From contig JAXBDG010000010.1 in NCBI GenBank assembly GCA_036320915.1, positions 1,674,001 through 1,738,000 on the forward strand: 64,000 bases of DNA, read 5' to 3'. Position numbers and translations under genes: made by a program. The notes beneath the pieces are model-generated. The model was given only the letters and a program-made list of their open reading frames with translations. It had not been told where the DNA came from and did not search any database. Below are positions 34,072 to 46,482 of the stretch, in pieces. Origin of the DNA: Linnemannia elongata (taxonomy: Eukaryota; Mortierellomycota; Mortierellomycetes; Mortierellales; Mortierellaceae). Position 1 is the stretch's first letter, and every line of letters begins with the position of its first letter.

Positions 34072-37000
34072 TCACTCCCTGTCCATTTCAATATCCCCTT
34101 CTTGCTCAGTCTCCTTCACAACCCTCTGTCCTTCATCCTGACCCTGCTCTCCATCATGCGATGGCAATGGTGATTGGTGTTGGGCCGAGGCTGTCACCGG
34201 TACGGTCTCGACCGCCGTCGTCGTCTCCTCATCGTCCTGCATCTCCAAATCCTGCGCAAGGTGGTGCTGTTGTTGGTGTTGAAGTTGATGATGAGTGTGA
34301 CGATGGTAGTAGCTGACAGACTTGACAGCGGTAACGCTGTCCTCCACCCGAGAGTCATCATCCCTCAAAGCGATCCTGCGCACACCTTCAGTTCCCACGT
34401 CGTCTTCCTCATTATTCTCAAACACCAACACTTCCTCCTCTTCCTGCTCTTCCTCATCTTCTCTTCTTAACAACTTCTCTCCAAGCATCTCCTTCTGCAC
34501 ATGCTGGTGCTCCTGCTCCTGAATGGGGGCAGCATCATGCTGGTCTTGCATATCAGCATCCGCCAACCCCTTTGGCTTCAACATCAGTCCAAAGTCCTCA
34601 GACCTGAACGAAGCGACCACATTTGGAGGGATCAAGATCCTCCAACCAGCCGTCTCGACTCTTGTGAACAGCGAGTAGTCGACGCCCATCTCCTTTTGAT
34701 CCTCAAGGACGACGTACGAGGATGCCCTTGCGACCTGCAACGCATCCACTGTCTTGTCGACGGATAAAGATGTCGATGAGGGAAGACCGAGTCCGAGACC
34801 GAGGAGACCGGTGGACTTCTTGTCGGGTTGCTGTTGGTGCTGGGCAAGGTAGTCGATTCCAAAGACTTGAATCGCATCCGGGCCAGCATTGTCGGAAATC
34901 TCGGGTCTGCTCCGCTCCTCGTCAACATCGACATCAATAGATGTCTTGGTATCGGCGGCAGCGGCTGCAACCACAGCAGCAGCGGCAGCCTCCGCGACAG
35001 AACCCGTCGCCTTCTCGTCCTCATCTCCGTGAGCATCCTCCTCCTCTTCCTCCTGTTCTGCATCCTCATCCTCTTCCTCCAAAGAATCCCTCTCATACCG
35101 AAGACCACTGGCATCATCAACTGAATCCGCTCGTCGCTTCTTACAGGCTCCATAACTAACAAGATCCCTCGACGCCGACCGACGGTGACCAATAATCGAC
35201 GACGACGAACGAGCCAGATGTGCAGCTGCCGCACTCGTCTTTCGCAACTCAACCGGGAGTCCAGACTCCTTCTTGCTACCCACTTGCTCTTGTTGCTGCT
35301 GAGCAGCACTAGCAGCAGTGGGTGGAAGGGAGATAGCCGAAGTATAAGCCTGCGCGTTACGGGGCTGATGGATCTCAATCACAATCTTGGAGCACTGCGA
35401 GAGTGGGAGGGCCATATGTTCCGAGGAATCCATGGTCTTGGTGGTTGGAGAGGGGTGGTTCGAGGTCTTGGAGAGCGCGTTGGGGAAGCAGGTCATCTTA
35501 ATACCCATGCTGTTGGGTGGTGGAGGCAACGCCGCATTCAAGTCTTGATGCTGTTGATGCTGGTTGTGATGATGGCTATGGTGGTGGTGGTCACGGGGGA
35601 CTGTCGACATGGGATTCTGCTGCTGGTCACGGTGCTGATTTTGATGTTGGTGGTGAGAAGAGTGGTGATACTGACCATGGTGGTGATGATGATGACTGTG
35701 GTGGTCCCGCTGCTGCTGAGATTGCTGCTGTTGAGGATGGTGGTGAGAATGATGCGAGGAGTGGTGGGAATGACTATGCTGCTGCTGCTGCTGCATGCTG
35801 GTGGAGTACAGGTTCTGATGGGAGTTGGACCGTGCAAGGGGCTGACCAAGACTCTTGCGCTTCAGACTTTGGTGGCGCATCCTCGCAATCGGACCTACAA
35901 AAGAAATCATTGAGCGAATTAATTCAGTGCATTTCGTACAGAGTACGTAACCAATGCAGGAGGTAGGTACCATGGTCCTGAAAAAAATATATAAATAAAC
36001 AAATAAAGCCCTCATGCAACAATCCGAAACACAAAGGAATGCTAGGGAGGAGAGAGTGATAACAAAAAAAAAAAAGTAAACTTACGACCATCGGCATCGA
36101 CATCATGGTAGTCGGGTGACATATCCATCTCATTCTCACCCTCAAATCGATCTCTATCATCTTGTCGTGGTGTCTGGTGGTAAATATTGGACAGCGAAGA
36201 CTGATGTCTCAACGAAGGACGAGGGCCACTAGGATAAGCCCCACCACCACTGCTGCTGCTAGTGGTAGCGGCGCTGTTACCCATCGAGTGCGAGTAGCGC
36301 ATGGGCTCGGACTGAGGGGTTCCAGCTCCACTGCTGCTTCCTCCTTCATTACCATTACCACTGCCCAACCAAGGCGAAGAAGATCCAGGGTTTGAACTAT
36401 TGCCGCCAGGACCGCCAGATCTCGAGTAGGGCGTCAAAGGCTGTCGGGATCCTCCCTCTTCAATAAGTTCAGGCTCAGCGGGGTCAAGTGGATGTCGCCG
36501 CGACTCAAAGGCGCTGTTGGGCGAGACGGGGTGCGCCAAGGGTTTCATCTTTTGGAGAGAATGTCTCGACAAGGACGATGACGAGGATCCAGAGGACGAG
36601 CCATTAGGACCTGGAGGCAGCAAGGTGCTTGCATTCAGCTTCTCATACTTCTCCCGGTGAACTGGTGGGTAGTCCTCGATTTCACTCGCACGACGGTCAT
36701 ACGGGTGGGCAAGATGCGAGGGCATCGCTGGTGGGAGACCAGAGTGATTGCCGCTGTAACCATAGCTCGGGTGAGGTTGGCTCATCCTGCGAGAGAGGTA
36801 TCCTTGGTTGTTGTCCTCATACCATGCACTGCCCGGAATGGAGCGCATGGTAGGCGCACCAGAGTGTTCGTGGCCCGACGACCCATGGGAATGGTGATGG
36901 GTACCCATCTCACGACCAGGCGACGACCTTGGGGACGAGATCATAGCAGGCGAATGTGCCTCGTGCATTGCTCCAGGGCCAGGAAGGTATTTTGACCCAG

Positions 37001-39007
37001 GGTTGGGCGAGGGCTGAGACGACCTGCGCTCAGGACCACCGCCCATTTGATGGATTGACTCTCGCTTGACTAAAGGACGCTGCAAGAGACGCTGTGGCTG
37101 AGACTGTGACGATGACGACGATTGACTAGGATGTCCTTGTCCACTGAAACTACCTCTGTGCTCGCGCTCTTGCTGCTCCAGGTACTGCTGGTGACGCTGT
37201 TGGCCAATATTGGGGTGAGAATGCGAATGGTGAAGCTTCTGTCCACCTTGGCGACCAGAGGTCGTGGGAGGTGGACCGCCACCAGAGGAAGGATGAGGGG
37301 GTCCGGTGGGTGTGACAGAACGAGGTGGCTGGTTGTAACTGGTACGAGATCGGTAGTGTCGAGAGTCATCGCCTTCCATTGGAGGAGTGCCAGGGACTTG
37401 AAGGTAGGTCGGATGTGGGCCTGAGGGAGCGTTATCCTCATAATCCATCATCATACCCTCATCATCGACAAGAGAAGGACGACGGAGCTGCTGGACTGAA
37501 GCCCTACGGCTGACAGACCCTTGGTGCGGGTAAGGCTGAGAGGGTCTACGAACATCTAAGGGATGCTGCTGGTGACCACCACTCATACCACGATCATCAG
37601 GGATAATCTCCATCGAAAGCGGGTTCTCGGGCAACTGCTCCTCAGGATCTTCCTTCAGACGCTGCAGTCGTTCAGATGTGATCTCGGCTCCCAGACGTGG
37701 GCTACTGTCGTTCTTGGTCGAGGCTCGACGGGAGGGCTTGGTCACGGGGGGTGGTGCCAGGGCAAGGACATTCTCGCCGGGGCTGGTCGCTCCGCCCGAA
37801 GCGTTTGTGTCTGGGAGAGAGTGGCCATAAACAACGCCTGCGATCATGTTGCGGATCTTGGATTCCGAGTACGACTTGTTGCAGATAAGACTCATGGAAA
37901 CTGGTGGCCTGCACTTGAACCTCAGGTTTCCATCTGCAAAGAAAGAAAGAAAAACGAACGCGTAAAACATGTGAGCATGTATTTCACCCATTTTCTTTCC
38001 AAACACCAGATCAACAATGAAAAAACGTGCTGTTTACCTGACATGCCGTCGCGCTGAATGGTGTTGCGGCAGAAGCATTTGGCACATGGGATGAGGTTGC
38101 GATACTGTTTAAACAGGGCAATGGTCTCTTCTTGAAGCGCAGACCGGGGCAAGGTGGCGGTCATGGTCCTGAGGGATCCTCGTCGGGAAGAAGGCGCTGT
38201 TGTGCCAGTCGTGGTGGTCGGTGTATCGGCGTTGAGTGATGCAGTCTCGGGTGTCCCTACCAGAGTACTCATACCATCATGGCGCATTGAAGGCGATGAG
38301 GTGTCGACAACGAGGCGTTGGCTCCGCTCGTTGAGCTCATTGTCATCATCGTCGTCATCGTCCTCGTTCTCTCGGTCGTCCCGGTCGTCCCTTACCATCA
38401 TCGACTCGTTGGGTCCTCCCATATTGACTTCTGAAGACGAAGCACGGCGGCTCGAACCTGCCGATCGCTCATCCATGTCCTCGCTGTTGTTTTGGGCCAG
38501 ACCAGCATTATCAGGTACAGGCACAGGGGCGGTGGAAAAGCCATGCTCGGTCTTCAACTTCAACAGTTGTTGGTGTTGCTGTGGTTGGATTGCAGGCGAG
38601 GATGTATAGTAGTTGTTCTGACCCGAAGATGACGACGATGGATGTGCTGAAGAGTTTCGCCTGCTAGAGGATTCCGACGAGTGTGGTGCAGGGGCCAGAG
38701 GGTGAACAGAGTCGTCGTTTGCATAATCCATGCGGTTGTTGTTGCTGCTGCTGTCGTAGTTGGATGCGGAAGAAGACTCGTCCTCTCCAGCTGCTGATGT
38801 CGCTTCGCCATATGATGAACCTTGCCGCTCCTCCTCTTGCAACTCGTTAATGCGACGGATATCAAGCTCTGGTTCGGTCTTGAATGCTGAGGAGCTCTTT
38901 TTGGTTGGGGACTGGGATCTTGATTGGGAAGGTTGGTGGTTGTTGTTGCTACTGCTGTTACTATTGTTACTGTTGGCTATGGATGATTGCGACAGGGCAG
39001 ACAACAT
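34072..39007 (-). CDS. Large low-complexity regulator-like protein with zinc-ribbon-like Cys motif
   Basis: Three exons in phase: 39007-38038, 37933-36086, 35894-34072, giving 1,546 aa from ATG 39007 (MLSALSQSSIANSN). The only compact region spans the exon 1-2 junction (about 295-360): LFKQYRNLIPCAKCFCRNTI, then a second Cys pair in RFKCRPPVSMSLICNKSYSE. Cys308, 311, 331 and 341 (with 313) could bind zinc, CxxC-x19-C-x9-C, followed by KIRNMIAGVVYG. Around it is predicted disorder: Ser/Asn-rich and acidic N-terminus (run of seven Asp), a Ser/Pro/Gly/His central exon with many RRxS-like sites (for example SRRASVQ, YDRRASE), a His/Gln-rich block at about 965-1040, poly-Ala and Glu/Asp runs near the C-terminus. 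The composition is typical of fungal transcriptional regulators, so a nuclear DNA-binding role is inferred. No named family is recognised. Confidence 0.85.
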
Positions 39008-40379
39008 GATGCTGGAAGGTGCTGAAAGGGTGGATTAGGAGAGGAGGGGTGGTGGTAGAAGGATGGATGTTTTTTGTTGAAGGTAGGGGGCGAAGTGAGG
39101 GGAGAATGCTCTCAATTATTTGATGTGGTATGGATAAGGGGTGGAAGTGGGTAAAATGCAGAAGTGCGAGTGGAAGAGAATAGGGAGTCAAGAAGAGGAA
39201 GGGAAAAGAGGAAGGGAATGAGGCGGCGTGAAGGGAGGGTAAGTTTTCTAATCGAGGAAAAACGAATTCGTTCAGGGAAAGAGGGAAAGAGTAAGGAAAA
39301 GAAAAGCTGATTAGAGGTGAGAATATGGACGGTAAACAATGAAAGAAGGGGGGTGTGTGAGTGTATGTGTGTGTGGATGGAAGGGAGGGAGGAGAGAGAA
39401 GAGAAGGGGAAAAGGCACGGAAAGTAGTGAAGAAAAGAAAGGAAAGTAAAAAAAGAGAGACGACTCAGCATTTTTGGACCCTTGATATAGACGCGCGGAT
39501 TGCTCTCACACACACAATGCGTCAATGCAATGCATGGACCATTGCACTACACCGAAAACAACTACCAAATAAGAGAACAAAAAGGGCGGGGTGGGTGGGT
39601 GTGGAAAGCATTGTACACTTAAAGAGCACTGAAACGAGCATCCCTCTGTGTCACACTTCTTATTGTTGCCCTCAAAACATAAAAACGAGCGCCAGCATGC
39701 TTCAAGGGACAAAGGTTATGAGAGAAAGAACAGGAGGGAGGGATGTCCAAAAGAGCACAACAAAGATAAAGTAAATAAAAAGGTGCGATTCAATTGAGGC
39801 AAAAAAGGGCAAGCAGACTCGCTGTTCTTTTTGACGATACGGCTCAGAGGGTACATGGATACATAACTCTCACACACGGATACACCAAAGTAGGGATATA
39901 GAGAAACTATAGAGAAAAGGAAGACCGCATCCAGGAGCCAACCCCTCACCCCTTTGAACAAAGAAAAGAAGGGATTGGATACTGTGACTAGTAAAGAAAT
40001 GTCCCCACCCTTCTTTACTTGTGCCCACGGAGCTGGAGAGAACAAACGGGCTTTTCTTGTCTGTAGGACCATACCCAAAATAAAGATGGGATCCTTATGG
40101 AAAGTGGTGGTGGTGCTGTCAATATGTCACAGACAAACAAACAAACAAACAACAACAAAAAAAAAATGAGAATGAGAATGAGGGGAAAGGGGGGAGGGGA
40201 TGGTAAAGAGAGACAAGACAAAGGGGAGGGGATGATGCAGCAGGAGGCATTATTTCTGTAAATTGTATAGGACCACCGTGGGTTTGTTCAATTAAAGCTC
40301 CTTGGTTCTCTACAAGATTCACTTAGTCAGTTTGAACGTAAAATCATTGAAGGAGGGAAAGAACCATAGAAAGACGGAA

Positions 40380-40398
40380 GGGGGGGGGGGGGGGGGGG
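40380..40398. repeat. Homopolymer G19
   Basis: Uninterrupted G run on plus; could form a G-quadruplex-like stack and is error-prone in assembly. Confidence 0.95.
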
Positions 40399-41977
40399 TA
40401 AAGTGAATAGAGGACGAACGAAGGAATGAAGAAACGAACGAGCAAACGAAAACGAACTGGAGGGAGGACTGAAGAAAGGTAATATTTGTTTGCACATGCA
40501 TCTCAAACAAGCTACAATGCCATCGCCAATCCCAAGCAATCTGGACTCCTTTTCCTACCGACCATTGGCTCACAACAACATTAACGCACACGTAAAAAAA
40601 TGGGGTAATGGTGCGTGTGTGTGTAAACAAACAAAACCTCACGGCTCAACTCTTCATCAGATCTCTAGGTAGATGCTCCAAAGATATGCGATAATAGGAA
40701 ACAATATCGTAACAGTAATTATAATAATCAGGGATGCCGGCTTTTTCGTTTTAAAAAAACGGAGAGGAGGGTGTGGTCATTCGGCTCTGAACCCAGTTGA
40801 AAACAATAATAAGGAAAGCAAGCGACTCTTGCGTGAATATGGACTGGTAAGAACGGAGGAGGGAATGAAAGATGAAAGGCAAGGGAAACACACCGCATAC
40901 ACTCACAGAACAGAGGAGTAGGAGAAAGGGAGTTAAGTGAGGAGGGGAACCATTGAGCGTATTCGTGTAGCCCTTGGGGCTCAATAATAATGGGGAATAT
41001 AACCAAAACAATCCACCTAGCCATTGAATGTTTAACAGGCGGGACCATCAAGGGACCAAGATGGAGGTGTGAAATGGAGTGAAATGCCGCCGCCACACAA
41101 AAAAAGGATTAGGGGGTGTGTGAACAAACCTCAATGTGTAGGGAATAAAAAGAAGATTGATGAGGGGACAGCAGACAAAGTCAGAGCGATTGCAAAGGCA
41201 AAAAGAAAAATGAAAGTACAAAAACAGCAACCTCCGGGCGAAACGAAGAGAGGGATAAGGTATGAGGGATAGTAACAAGAGTAAACAACAAAGGGAGCAT
41301 GGTGATTCAATCACAGCAACTTCAAGGCTTACCAGAATTTTCTCTAGGGGAGTCGTAATGTTGTTGTTAGCATGAAGAGTGTGGCTCTCAGGTGCCTGTG
41401 TACACGGTAAAAAGGTCAAGCTGTGGCTCTGTTTATGTACAAATGAGAAAAAGGAGGATGAGAAGACGTCTCTTTTAGTGAAAAAGGGCGGTTGCGATGG
41501 TGTGTTCGTTGGGTGCGGGATAGTAATGGGAAGATGATTACGGTAAAGAAAATCAATTCAGATGCGTCACGGTGGGTAGAAGAACAAAAGAGGAGCGAGA
41601 TGTTGTCATGTATAGGAGAAAAGAAAGAACGAAGGAAGGAGAGAAGGAGAGTTGGGCGAGATAGAAAAAGAAAGCTATGAACAACGAGATCGTAGAGGAT
41701 CCAGGAATAGGAATGGATGGACGCGCTCAATTGTGTGAAACTAACAAGTGAGCCAGAATGGGAAGAACGAGGGTGAATGGAAAGAGAGTGAGAGGGAGAG
41801 TGAGAGAGTAGTTGCTTACGAACTGAATGGTTGGTTGGTTGGTGGGCTTGTAGTGGTGATGGTCAATGCTCAACAAAATCGACAAGGCAACCAAACAAAT
41901 AAAATAATCGACGCGACTGGCTATGCTTTTGACGGAAGGGGAATACACGAGAGAGGATCGAGTGGTATCGAGGGTTG

Positions 41978-41980
41978 TTT

Positions 41981-41985
<5 letters not shown>
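41978..41985 (-). promoter_or_regulatory. Possible TATA box, minus strand
   Basis: CTATAAAA on minus immediately downstream of a long (CT)n tract on that strand. About 150 bases further on there is a GTAAGC donor (41825) and a TTAG acceptor (about 41743), the layout of a spliced leader exon. No start codon was found in that exon, so the transcript, if real, is unresolved. Confidence 0.25.

Positions 41986-42075
<90 letters not shown>
41984..42075. repeat. Dinucleotide microsatellite (GA)n with AAAGAG interruptions
   Basis: About 34 perfect GA units followed by imperfect ones. It directly abuts a CTATAAAA box on the minus strand (41978-41985). Confidence 0.95.
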
Positions 42076-45000
42076 GAGGAGAAGGAAGAGAAAAGAAAGA
42101 AAGGTATCCAATGGATGGGGGTTAATGGCAGAGGCTGAGGGTGGGAAAGAGTATGAAGGAGAGAGGCGAGATGGTGAAGATGAAGATGGCGTTGGGCGTG
42201 TGCAGAAATACAAGGTCGGATAGGGATAATGAATGGAAATGGATGGATAGATGAAATGAATGAAAGAGAGAAAGGTCAAAAGAAAGGAGGAATTGAGAAA
42301 GATAGTTCGTGTTTCCGGGGGGGGGGGGGTGTGTGTAAGTGGTGTGGTATTAGAGGTAGTACAAAAGGGCAAAAGGAATAGAAAGATAAAATGACAGAGT
42401 GCTCTCTATATCCTACTGCTAAGAGGTGTTAGGTGGTCACCAAAGGAATGATCATGAAACACAGGGCACGAACAGGATTGAACGAAGGAAAAAGCATACA
42501 GACACACAGACACACTATGAGATGATCCCTCAACACACTGAAGAAAGAGGCGGGGTGCGCGTGAGGGGGTGTCTCGATTGGATAGGGATGAAGAGAGAAA
42601 GAGTAAAAGAGAGAGAGAGAGAGAAAGAGAGCGAGGGGTTGGTGGGGTCGATCCCCTTGCTGCTGTTGCTATTGCTTCAATTGGCACATAGGGCAAGAGA
42701 GAAAAGATTGAATTATCTCCGCAGAAGGACATAAGTGATGCCTAAGGGGGTGTAAGCGCGAATTGAATGCATCAAAGACGAGAGGGTGTCCGGGGTGAGA
42801 AGGAAGGGGGGTCTAATTAGGGACATCAAGGCAAAAGATGAGAGGAGAAAGTTAAGGAAGGAGATGGGGGAAGACAGGAAAAAGGGGCTACCTTGGATAT
42901 CTATCGGGCAAGCACACACGCAAGTAGCTAGGGAACCCGCATCTAAACATACAACACAGACCTAGAAGGACACGGATAGCATTGTAGCTTCCCCATTCGG
43001 GGTGCAATAAGTGGGAGTGTTTTGAGCCCTGCCCTGCCCTTGCCCTAAAAAAAAAATGTTTATCCCTGGCGTGTGCTCTCAACTCGAGGTATATTTTTGT
43101 CCGCCCAAGGACACATTACAACCTGCGCTTTGTTGCTGTTGCTGTCGTTGCCACTGGACTGGGCGTCTTCATAGGCACGCGCATCTATTTCTTTGTCGTA
43201 TTCATGCACGACAACCCCCCTCTAACTCACTCCGTTTTTTTCTGTTGCTGTAACAACATGTCGCGCGTCGCGGATATGCAGCATCAATTGAATGCTCATG
43301 GCATGTAAAGGACCTTTCATTTCTCGCGTCCGAAAGAAAAGAAGGAAGGACATCAGCTTTGGGTGCTGCATCAGTAGGTCCTAAATGATGGGTTATCTAT
43401 GTTTTTCTGCACTGTCGTTCTTTTTTCTAGTTCTGGTCTTTCTGTCTTCTTTCTTCTTCTGTCTCCCCGATGGACCTAACCAATTTCAATTAACGCATGC
43501 ATGTTTTCTGTGCGCAATAACGGAGTGTATGATTTTTTTGCTGCAACATGGCACAAACAAGGCCACCATCACTGTCTTGGAGGGATAGAACGCTGAAAAG
43601 AAGAAAAAACGAGAAAAAAAAAAGGCGAATGACCCCTCGAATGCCTTTAGGTCTCTGTGCCCTTCGAATTTTTCCCCTTCAAACAATTACCTTGAAAGTG
43701 TCTCTTTTTATTTTCCTTCTTTTATGACCTTCACCCCTCCTTCCTCTCCCTTTGTCTTCCGTAGTCAGATAAATCCTGACTTGAGTCTAAAATGCTGTTC
43801 GCCTTCAGTATTATCACACGAGAAGAGCATTGGTAGTTACTGCGATATGCAAGGCAGGGCATAAACCAAAACAACATCCTAACAGCTTCAAGGTCTTGTC
43901 TGTTTTGTTGTTTGTATTCGCGCAACGCTTGGAGGGATTTTGATTCCCTTTTCGATTACACTCTTGAAAGTCAAAGCAGGGGGTGGAGATGTAAAAGAAG
44001 GTTGGAGTGTACTTTGCATGTGGGTGGATGGCAAGAGGAGACGCAATTTACTTGAGAGGGAATACAAGGGAAAGTGAGCTAGGGGTGAGGGGCTCGAGTA
44101 GGGGGTGATGATGTTGATGTGCAATACCAGTTGTGGCATGGAAAAACGAGACGAGGAAAGGGTTTAGGAGGACCATGCTCTCCTTCCTGTATCAGCCTAT
44201 GCTTGCATGAATTGCGGAAGTTTTTTTTAGGGTATCAATGGATGGTTGGAAGGATGTGTGGTTGTAGGGGTAGATTCCGGGGAAAAAAAAAAAAAAAAAA
44301 ATCGACAAGTCGACTTCTTTTCGCGTGCCATGAGTCTACTTTAGCATTGGCACCATCCTTTGGTGCTCATTACTCTAGTTCCATCAGCATTGGCAGCAGG
44401 AATCATATTACCGCAGGGTCCATGAAAATAATGACTTGGGAAAATGTCGGAATAACGAGATGCAACTTAAAATACTTACAGCAGGAGAAGGGATCGTTGA
44501 TGTAGTTGCACTATCCAGGCTGCATTTTACGTTTCCTGTCTTGTCTGTTGGGCTCCACACCCTTCTTTTAGGCCCCTCTCCCCTCTCCTCGTCATCGCAT
44601 GTATTGGTAAAAGGGCACGACACCTTTATATAACTTTGGGCCTTTTATTCTCTAGGAAACGACGTAAATAGGAACGCGATAATGTTTGGAGTTGAGTGCA
44701 TCTACTCCGTATTTTGTTTGACCTTTTTTTATTTTTTTATTTCCGGCGTGTATGGTAAGGTCTTGGACTCTCCGCTTTTTTTTTTTCTTTTTGCTATGCA
44801 TTTAAGGATTAGGTACGATATACCTTTTTTTTGCTGTCTTTCTACGCGTTTTGTCACTGTCGCTCGAAGAACAATCGATTATGACGAAGGATAGGGAGCT
44901 TAGAAAGGAAAGAAAAGGAACGTGGAGGATGAAAAGTAGGCGGAGAGAAGGTCCTAGGATTGCCGGGATGACAAGACCTCTGATCTTGAGGATGATCTTG

Positions 45001-46482
45001 TCAGAAATGAAAAATGATGAGATTGTGATTGTAACCATTGACGTGCCAAAAGGAGAAAAGAGAAGAGAAGAGGATTGGAGAGAAGCTACGCGGTGTGGTC
45101 GCGTATCTTCTTTCGTCAAGTTTCTTCCTTGACACACGATATAATAGAAGACGATAGATGGGAAAGGGGAAGGGTATACAGGGAAAGGAAGGCAAGGGAA
45201 AAAGGAGAAAAGAGGGGTCTAGAAAGAAAACAGGAAAGAGTAAAAAGGGTTTTAGAGAGACAGAGAGAGAAGGAGAGGGAGAGAGTGCCACACAACAGGT
45301 CATGCCAGCATGTCTCTCTTTGTCTGAGAATTGGGCGTTGCGTTGCATTCGACAAAATAAAGCAAGTTGGGCGGAGTGTTGTGTGTCACGCGTTTATGCT
45401 TGCTCAGAAGTGTATTTGTTTTGTGGCAGAGACAGAGAAGGGCCTGTGCAACACAGAGGGAAGAGGGAGAGTGTGTAGGCAAGGGAGGAAGGGGACCGAA
45501 CGTCAACCAAGGGTGGTCTGACCAACTCTACTTTTACTCTTGAGACGGATGCGTGGACCTCGCGCTTTTGTAAACCATTGCGGATATTACCATAGAAGGA
45601 TACCAATGACGGCAGCGAAAGTGACCAAGAAGAACGACAACTTGTTCGTGAGTATTTTCTCGAGTAGGCTCCTTCTTTGTCTACGGACGAAGCATCATCC
45701 CGCCGCTCATTTGTTTCTGTGATCGGGTTGAGTGAGTGAATGGATTTAACATGAACGAATGTAAAAGAAGGCAAGCAAGGAACAAGGAACGGTCAGTTGA
45801 AGGTGGAATCGTCCTCAAAACCTGAAGAGCAAGTGAGTAATAGCACCAATGGAATTCTGGACAACAACACCGAGAGCAAGCATTACTCATTGACTTGTCT
45901 CTGCTCACAATCACGCACTTCTACTCGTACTCTCATTCGAAGAGAAGGGAAGTGAAGGAGAGCAACGCAATTCCTCTGGTGAAGTCGAATGTTAAGGAAA
46001 CACCTTTAGCCCAAATTACTTTGTCATGCTCAAATCGATGGGTTGATAATGGGCATTTCTAATCGACAAGGTGAAGGACAGACGACAAAATAAAAAAAGT
46101 GCGGAGAGAGAGAGAGAGAGAGAGAGGATGGAGGACCGAGGCACGTAGTGTCGTCGTCGTGGTGTCCTTGCTGTGTGTCCTTTATGAGAACGTAAAAATA
46201 AATTTGGCTTGGGCATGCTGGGCACACTGCTGGTTCAAGGGGGCGGATTGGTCCTCTTTGCGGTCCAAGACATGGACTAAATAAATATCGATGTCTTTTG
46301 TTCCCTTCGCTTCTTCTCCTCTTCTCCTCGTATTCCTCTCTTCATTGTCTACTACTACCACTCCCACCACACACCACACCACCAGCTACTTCTTACTCCT
46401 TCCCCACAACACTGATAACCCACAACCACTTCCCCACCTTGTCACCACTATTCAAACCCTCAACAAACCAACACTACCAAAG

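Larger units (their letters stand above)
39008..46482. other. 7.5-kb gene-poor region with microsatellites
   Basis: The part near 39008-39500 should be the 5' region of the zinc-ribbon-like gene. G19 at 40380-40398, a long (GA)n at 41984-42075 and G13 at 42317-42329 stand out. On minus there are scattered short exon-like islands between about 39.9 and 42 kb and near 45.6 kb (see findings), but I cannot assemble an ATG-to-stop model from them. Confidence 0.5.

Noticed and set aside
33827..34141. 104-aa plus frame overlapping the 3' end of the zinc-ribbon-like gene
   Set aside because: It overlaps the antisense coding end and 3' flank of a well supported gene and has no start context.
41748..42125. 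Arg/Glu-repeat frames through the (GA)n tract, and similar frames at 18257-18528
   Set aside because: Translations of dinucleotide repeats, open in several frames at once.
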